From contig BSDZ01000017.1 of the NCBI GenBank assembly GCA_030268105.1, positions 3,328,001 to 3,392,000 on the forward strand: a stretch of DNA of 64,000 nucleotides. Direction: 5' to 3'. Both the position numbers and the translations under genes were made by a program. The notes beneath the pieces were generated by a model, which was not told the DNA's origin, did not search any database, and saw only the letters and a list, made by a program, of their open reading frames with translations. Every line of letters starts with the position of its first letter. The first letter of the stretch is position 1. Below, in pieces: positions 58,348-64,000 of this stretch. Source of the DNA: Volvox africanus (lineage: Eukaryota; Chlorophyta; Chlorophyceae; Chlamydomonadales; Volvocaceae).

Positions 58348-59128
58348 CTGGAGACTATCGACACCGATGCGCGAGCACTTGCAAGTACAGCAAGGCAAGC
58401 GAGAGCAAACAGAGACAGCGGAAGACTTCAAGACGAAGAGAGATATAACTTACGGTCTTACAGATCAGAATGATGCAATGGACGAAATCGCCGTCAGCGC
58501 CGGAAGCAAGCAATCATCACGCGGCGGTGATTAGCGAAGTTCAGGCTTAGCTCGGGCTAAGTAGAATATCGTATAGTAATAGTAATGTAGAACACACAAG
58601 TGTTCTCCGGTATCGAATGTCTTATTTTGCTTAGCCGTCCTCGCATCTGTTATACTCGCAGCATCGCAATGCCGTACGATTCACATCAGGAGGCCGATCC
58701 TAGATGTGACAACCCTACTGCGTCTAGGCGATGTCTACGCATAACAACGTATAAGCCTTTCCGGCATTCGCATGATGCAAGGGTCCGGATAACGATATCC
58801 GGTTGCAGGGCATGTATCGCGACGAGTGCGGCGCTCTCAACGTGTGCTTAAATGAAGTAATATTATATCAGATAATATTACTTATAGTTTTGTAGCACGA
58901 GCATAATGCGCACTTCAATGCTTCGGTTATTCATGCATGCTAGGCGGATTTGCCATGATGCGATGTCGCGATGGATAATGACAACATGCCAGATGCATAT
59001 ATAAATGTATGCGAATACATTTATATCATGCAGATTCATTCATATGCAATGCGTTCATCACAAAAGCACTTCGCCTCGTAGGATCGCGTCGACCTACGCG
59101 TCGGCGGGAAATGAACCGTAGCACAACA
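58348..59128 (-). repeat. 3' LTR of reverse gypsy element 3, truncated
   Basis: On the minus strand it starts TGTTGTGCTACGG at 59128. It follows the 824-bp LTR sequence closely and stops matching after GTCTCCAGA near 58348, so the last 43 bases or so (including ACAACA) are lost. Confidence 0.9.
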
Positions 59129-59143
59129 ATTATCCCCCCTCCC
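59129..59143 (-). promoter_or_regulatory. Polypurine tract of element 3
   Basis: CGGGAGGGGGGATAAT directly before the TGTTGT start of the 3' LTR on the minus strand, the usual plus-strand primer position. Confidence 0.8.
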
Positions 59144-59187
59144 GTATGCAGCGTCCTCGCTGCATCATACAGCATCGACTGCAGGGG

Positions 59188-61979
59188 TCATTGGGCTTGT
59201 GTGGCACGTTTGCGGGCTTCTTTGAGCAGGGGTTTCATGTCCTGTGAGAAGTTGCGTGCCGGTTCCCATGAGTTGTGCTCGTCGGTATACCCTGTCCACT
59301 TAACCAAGTACTCGTGTACTGTTCGCTTACGTCGGTGTCGGCCCACACGACGCGCGCGATAATCTAACACCCGCTCCACATCGTAAAACTTCTGTTTACC
59401 AGCGATCCAGGTCTCGGGAACTGGTTCGATCGCTGCGGGGGCGTTAGCAAGCTCAGGGACGGGTTCCATACTACGATACGGACGAACAAGCGATACGTGA
59501 AACGTGGGGTGAATGGTCATATCAGTGGGCAATGCAAGCTCCACAGCCACATTCCCAACCATGCGCATGACAGGATACGGACCAATCCAGCGGGGTAAGA
59601 GTTTTCGGGATCCGTCGGCCAAGGAACGCAAGTTCTTGGTGCTTAGCAACACGAGTTGCCCTTCCGAAAACGTCACATCCTGCTTAGATTTGTTATAGTA
59701 TTCCGTCGTTCGTTGCTGCGCCGCGTCCAAACACGACTTCGCGTCTGTGATTCGGGACATAAAAGACTTGGCAAAAAGTTTAGCAGCAGGCACGTTCACT
59801 TCCAACTCACGCCACACGGGTAGCGCGGGATGAAATCCGTAGTTAAGAAAGAACGGACTTTTGCCTGTAGAGCGGTTAACAGCGTTGTTAAGCGCGAATT
59901 CTGCCGCAGTCAAATACGTATCCCAGACGAGTGGTGTGCGACCAGCATAATTGCGCAACATATCACCCAACGTGCGGTTTGTGCGTTCGGTTTGACCATC
60001 AGTCTGCGGGTGGTACGCTGTGCTCAGGTTGACGCGCATGCCAACTAGCTTGCAGAGCGCTTCCCAAAACTTAGACGTGAACTGTCCACCGCGGTCCGAG
60101 ATCACATTTTTGGGAATCCCGTGTAACTGAACCACATTATCGAAAAACAAACGTGCGGTTTGCTCAGCCGTGCAGGATGATGTGTATGGTGCTAGGTGAA
60201 CCATCTTAGTCAGACGATCGACCATTACGAACACCGCATCGTATCCCCCCTCAGTTTTGGGCAGCGCGACTACGAAGTCCATGGAAACACTTTCCCAAGG
60301 CGCATCCGGGACAGGCAACGGTTGCAACAACCCATGGCCCTTACCGGACAAAGCCTTATTGCGCTGGCACAGACTGCATGTCTGTACGAAGTTCGCCGCA
60401 TCATTAGCCAAACGAGGCCACCAAAAGGAACGTTGCACCAACTCGACCAACCGCTTGCTACCAGGGTGTCCTGCTAACGGGTCCTCGTGGAACCGCGCAA
60501 GGATGTCGTAGCGTAGCGCGTCGTCGTTCGGAACGACGATTTGCGTAGCTGCACCCTCCGTCCGTAGCCAAAGGCCATTCTGCTTGCGAAGGTTTTCTAC
60601 ATTAGCCGGGTCTGCGAACCAAGCGTCTGCGTTGTAGGCAACCTTCAACCGCTCCGCGAGGTCCGTCGCGATCGGAACCTCCTCGCTACGCGGCCGCACG
60701 ACGGGCGCTGTCAAAATTGCAGCGTGTAGCGACGGATGTCGACTGAGAGCATCGGCAATATTCAATTTACCAGAAATATACTCCCAGGTGCAGTTGAACC
60801 TAGCTAGATATTCCATCCACCTAGCTTGACGGCGGTTCAACGTTGGAACGCTTTGCAAAAACGTTAGGGGCTTATGGTCAGTCTTTAAAGTAAACAGGCG
60901 TCCCTCGAGGTAACAGCGCCATTCCTTTAAAGCATGCAGCACGGCCAGAAGCTCCTGTTCCCCGGTGGTGTAGCGAATCTCCGCACCAGAAAACTTCTTA
61001 CTCGTGAAGGCGATCGGTCACCCTTCCTGTAACAATACAGCGCCGCTTCCAAATATTGAGGCATCAGACACTACCTCAACACGAAATGGCAACGAGTAAT
61101 CAGGGAATGCAAGGGTGACATCTTCGGCAACGATTCGTTTGAGCTCTTCGAATGCCCGCTGGCATTGCGACGTCCACGACTCGAGCGAAACGAAAACGCC
61201 TTTGCGAGTTAAGTTAGTAAGCGGGGCCGCAATGATGGAATATTTTTCAATGAACTTCCGGAAATAATTGGTCAAGCCAAGGAACTTACGCAGCTCCGTG
61301 AGGTTCTGAGGCGCGGGCCAATCGCGAACCACGGCGACCTTCCGCGGGTCCATCTTCACACCGGTGGCAGATACAATGTGGCCCAAATATTCCACCTGAG
61401 GCTGCGCCCAAAAGCATTTGGCGCGTTTAGCAAACAATTGCTCCCGCCTCATAACGTCGAGCACGAGCCGCAGATGCTCCAAGTGCTCCTCGCGCGTCTT
61501 AGAATATACCAAGATGTCATCCAGGTAGCAAACAACGAACCTGTCGATAAACGGCCTAAACATTCGGTCCATAACCGCCTGAAACGTCGCAGGGGCATTA
61601 GTCAAACCAAACGATAGGACCGTATACTCAAAGTGACCGAAGGGCGTCCGAAAAGCGGTTTTCGGGATATCAGAGGCAGCGATGCGAATCTGATTGTAGC
61701 CCTGTTGTAAGTCAATTGAGGAAAAATAAGCCGAGCCCTTCAGCTTATCCAACAGGTCGTCAACGCGTGGCAAAGGGTAGCGATTTTTCACCGTATTCGC
61801 ATTTAACCCCCGGTAATCGATGCACATGCGCAAGGTCCCATCCTTCTTACCGACAAACAAAATCGGTGCAGAATACGGGGATGTGCTGGGGCGTATCATA
61901 CCCTTCGCGAGCAAATCCGTCACCTGGCGCTTCACCTCGTCCAGTTCCAATGGACTCAACCTGTACATTGGCCGGGCCG
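59188..61979 (-). pseudogene. pol (RT, RNase H, integrase, chromodomain) of element 3
   Basis: One frame of about 930 codons on the minus strand, broken only by TGA at 61018-61020 where the related copy has CGA (Arg). Order: RT ([39 protein letters not shown]), RNase H ([25 protein letters not shown]), integrase zinc finger (HEDPLAGH, CSLCQRNK), catalytic core (SMDFVVALP, VISDRGGQF, TAYHPQTDGQTERTNRTL), GPY/F motif (WIGPYPV) and a C-terminal chromodomain (EYLVKWTGYTDEHNSWEPA). The chromodomain and domain order identify a Ty3/gypsy chromovirus. The 5' end of RT, gag and the 5' LTR are cut off by the LTR at 61980. It would need readthrough of one stop to be functional. Confidence 0.93.
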
Positions 61980-62803
61980 TGTTGTGCTACGGTTCATTTC
62001 CCGCCGACGCGTAGGTCGACGCGATCCTACGAGGCGAAGTGCTTTTGTGATGAACGCATTACATATGAATGAATCTGCATGATATAAATGTATTCGCATA
62101 CATTTATATATGCATCTGGCATGTTGTCATTATCCATCGCGACATCGCATCATGGCAAATCCGCCTAGCATGCATGAATAACCGAAGCATTGAAGTGCGC
62201 ATTATGCTCGTGCTACAAAACGATAAGTAATATTATCTGATATAATATTACTTCATTTAAGCACACGTTGAGAGCGCCGCACTCGTCGCGATACATGCCC
62301 TGCAACCGGATATCGTTATCCGGACCCTTGCATCATGCGAATGCCGGAAAGGCTTATACGTTGTTATGCGTAGACATCGCCTAGACGCAGTAGGGTTGTC
62401 ACATCTAGGATTGGCCTCCTGATGTGAATCGTACGGCATTGCGATGCTGCGAGTATAACAGATGCGAGGACGGCCAAGCAGAAGAAGACATTCGATACCG
62501 GAGAACACTCGTGTGTTCTATATTACTATTGCTATACACTATTCTACTTAGCCCGAGCTAAGCCTGAACTTCGCTAATCACCGCCGCGTGATGATTGCTT
62601 GCTTCCGGCGCTGACGGCGATTTCGTCCATTGCATCGTTCCTATCTGTAAGACTGTAAGTTATATCTCTCTTCGTCTTGAAGTCTTCCGCTGTCTCTGTT
62701 TGCTCTCGCTTGCCTTGCTGTACTTGCAAGTGCTCGCGCATCGGTGTCGAAAGTCTCCAGACGTGCAGATACTTATGAGCAAACGCGAACGAGAGGTACA
62801 ACA
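61980..62803 (+). repeat. 5' LTR of gypsy element 4 (824 bp)
   Basis: Same termini and length as the LTR at 52706-53529. It abuts the truncated RT of the reverse element at its left (GGCCGGGCCG|TGTTGTG), so it marks an insertion into element 3. A primer-binding site (TGGTATCGAGACAGG) follows at 62807-62821. Confidence 0.95.
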
Positions 62804-62870
62804 ATTTGGTATCGAGACAGGTTCGTTGCCTAACTGTCTCTCTTTGTCTAATCGGAAGTAGGTTCTTTCT

Positions 62871-64000
62871 ATGGCGAGTTCCAGCGACGAACCACGAGGA
62901 CCGCTAGATACTTTTGCCGAAGACCTAGGCCGCGCCGTTTTGGACGCCGCCGCTTCCGGTTTGTAATTGTTTAATTGCTTTTGCTTAGATTGCTGCACTT
63001 GTTGTGTAAGTGTACGCTCTGAGTCGCAGGTAATCTCAGTGCACCGGCATTGCTTGCCGCGGCGACTGAGACTGGCTTTCGTCCAGACCACTTGGCGACT
63101 CTCATTGCCCAAACTACAGAGATCAGGACTCAGCTGGGCAAGTACTTGCTGAGTTTGCTGAATCTTCTCAAGAGTACTGTCGGTAGGCTCACCGAATCGC
63201 TTTGTACTCTTGCCTTTGCGATAGAAGTCGGCTTCTATTACGCAAAACTAGGGTATCGTTTCGTGCTCCATGTCCGCGGAACACGACGATACGCCGCACA
63301 CTAGCCTAGCTAGCCAACCCGATTTCGTTGTAGCTGCTAGAGCGCCGGATAGAGGTCTTGAGACTGTTGGCGCGCGAGCCACTCAAGAGCCCCTTTTCCT
63401 TCAGACCCCTGCTCACTTAATTGTGCCGCATTCAGCAGTGAACACGAATATGGACAACACTGCTGGACCAAGGGTTCTGCCATTACCTCAAGCTCGAGGG
63501 CATGATGACATCCCTGAGGTGATGAGATTGTCGATTCCCGTTCCTAGGCTCAATATTTCGCTGACCGACAAGACACCAGGGCATAGCATAGCCGATGCAA
63601 CTCGTGCGTACGTGCGTGACGCTAAAAAGTACCTCCAAGCTGTTCATGGTGGCGATAATGACGGTATCAGGTGTCTCTTCGTTGGTAACACCCTCGAGGG
63701 CGCAGCGAAGGACTGGTATCGCAATTGGACCAACGCCCGAGGCAGCTATACTTTTGACGAGTTGATCGCCGCTTTGCTCGCACGATTCGCTACTGAGGTT
63801 CAAGCACGCGATGTGGAAGCTCGTAACGTTTTGGCAGCGGGTAGCTACCACATGCGTCGGGATGAAAATGTACCTGCGTACCAGTCACGCTTCGAAGCAC
63901 TTGTGACTCCCATTGCTGACCTCACCGAATCTGAGCGTGTCTTTTGGTTTAGGCGAGGCCTAACGAAACTTTTGGCTAAATGGTGCGCCACTGACTTGGT
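62871..64000 (+). CDS. gag of gypsy element 4 (runs off the window)
   Basis: The leader ATG at 62871 (MASSSDEPRGPLD) is followed by the same apparent leader intron as element 2. The main frame begins at ATG 63270 (MSAEHDDTPHTSLASQ) and stays open to base 64000. It includes a capsid core absent from the element 2 copy: GAAKDWYRNWTNARGSYTFD, ELIAALLARFATEV, NVPAYQSRFEALVTPIADLT, ERVFWFRRGLTK. This pattern (W...FxxL...LxxRF...YxxRFxxL...FxRGL) is the retrotransposon gag domain. This is the least damaged element in the window. Confidence 0.85.

Overview
The window looks like nuclear DNA of a unicellular or colonial alga, most likely of the green lineage. The genes are GC-rich and cut into many short GT-AG exons. 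The HECT ligase and the DEAD-box helicase resemble plant orthologues more than animal or fungal ones. Introns are full of micro- and minisatellites. I cannot name a genus. Exon joins were made by hand: splice signals, reading phase and family motifs all had to agree. In every completed gene the summed exon length is a multiple of three.

Layout of the genic part (1-50.7 kb):
- 110-2145 (+): 3' half of a chromate (CHR) transporter.
- 4832-8767 (-): complete seven-exon S-formylglutathione hydrolase.
- 10411-15952 (+): complete eleven-exon DEAD-box RNA helicase, divergent from the hydrolase.
- 18106-31925 (-): 27 recognised exons of a large IQ+HECT ubiquitin ligase of the plant UPL7 / animal UBE3B-UBE3C type; its first exon is unresolved.
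- 33103-39986 (+): fifteen-exon ammonium transporter with an 11-nt micro-exon. One of its introns holds an AT-rich insert that includes a piece resembling bacterial (Rickettsiales-like) pyruvate dehydrogenase E1 alpha.
- 42818-44860 (-): TMEM50-like small membrane protein, first exon not found.
- 49096-50696 (+): five-exon thioredoxin with an N-terminal extension.

The right end (50.9-64 kb) is a nest of Ty3/gypsy chromovirus-type LTR retrotransposons in both orientations. An older element (LTR 50889-51701, gag from 52120) is broken at 52705 by a second element (LTR 52706-53529, decayed gag and pol). Then comes a reverse-strand element (3' LTR 58348-59128, pol up to 61979) whose 5' part is cut off by a third forward element (LTR 61980-62803, gag running off the window). 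The two complete LTRs of the second and third forward elements are both 824 bp and are identical over about two thirds of their length.

The host genes are unrelated housekeeping functions: formaldehyde detoxification, RNA remodelling, protein turnover, ammonium uptake, anion transport and redox. I see no operon-like logic and no new multi-gene system. The points most worth following are the bacterial-type insert in the ammonium-transporter intron, the hairpin-rich LTR family with patchy LTR divergence and an apparent gag-leader intron, the micro-exon splicing, and an unassigned 146-codon reading frame upstream of the ammonium transporter.
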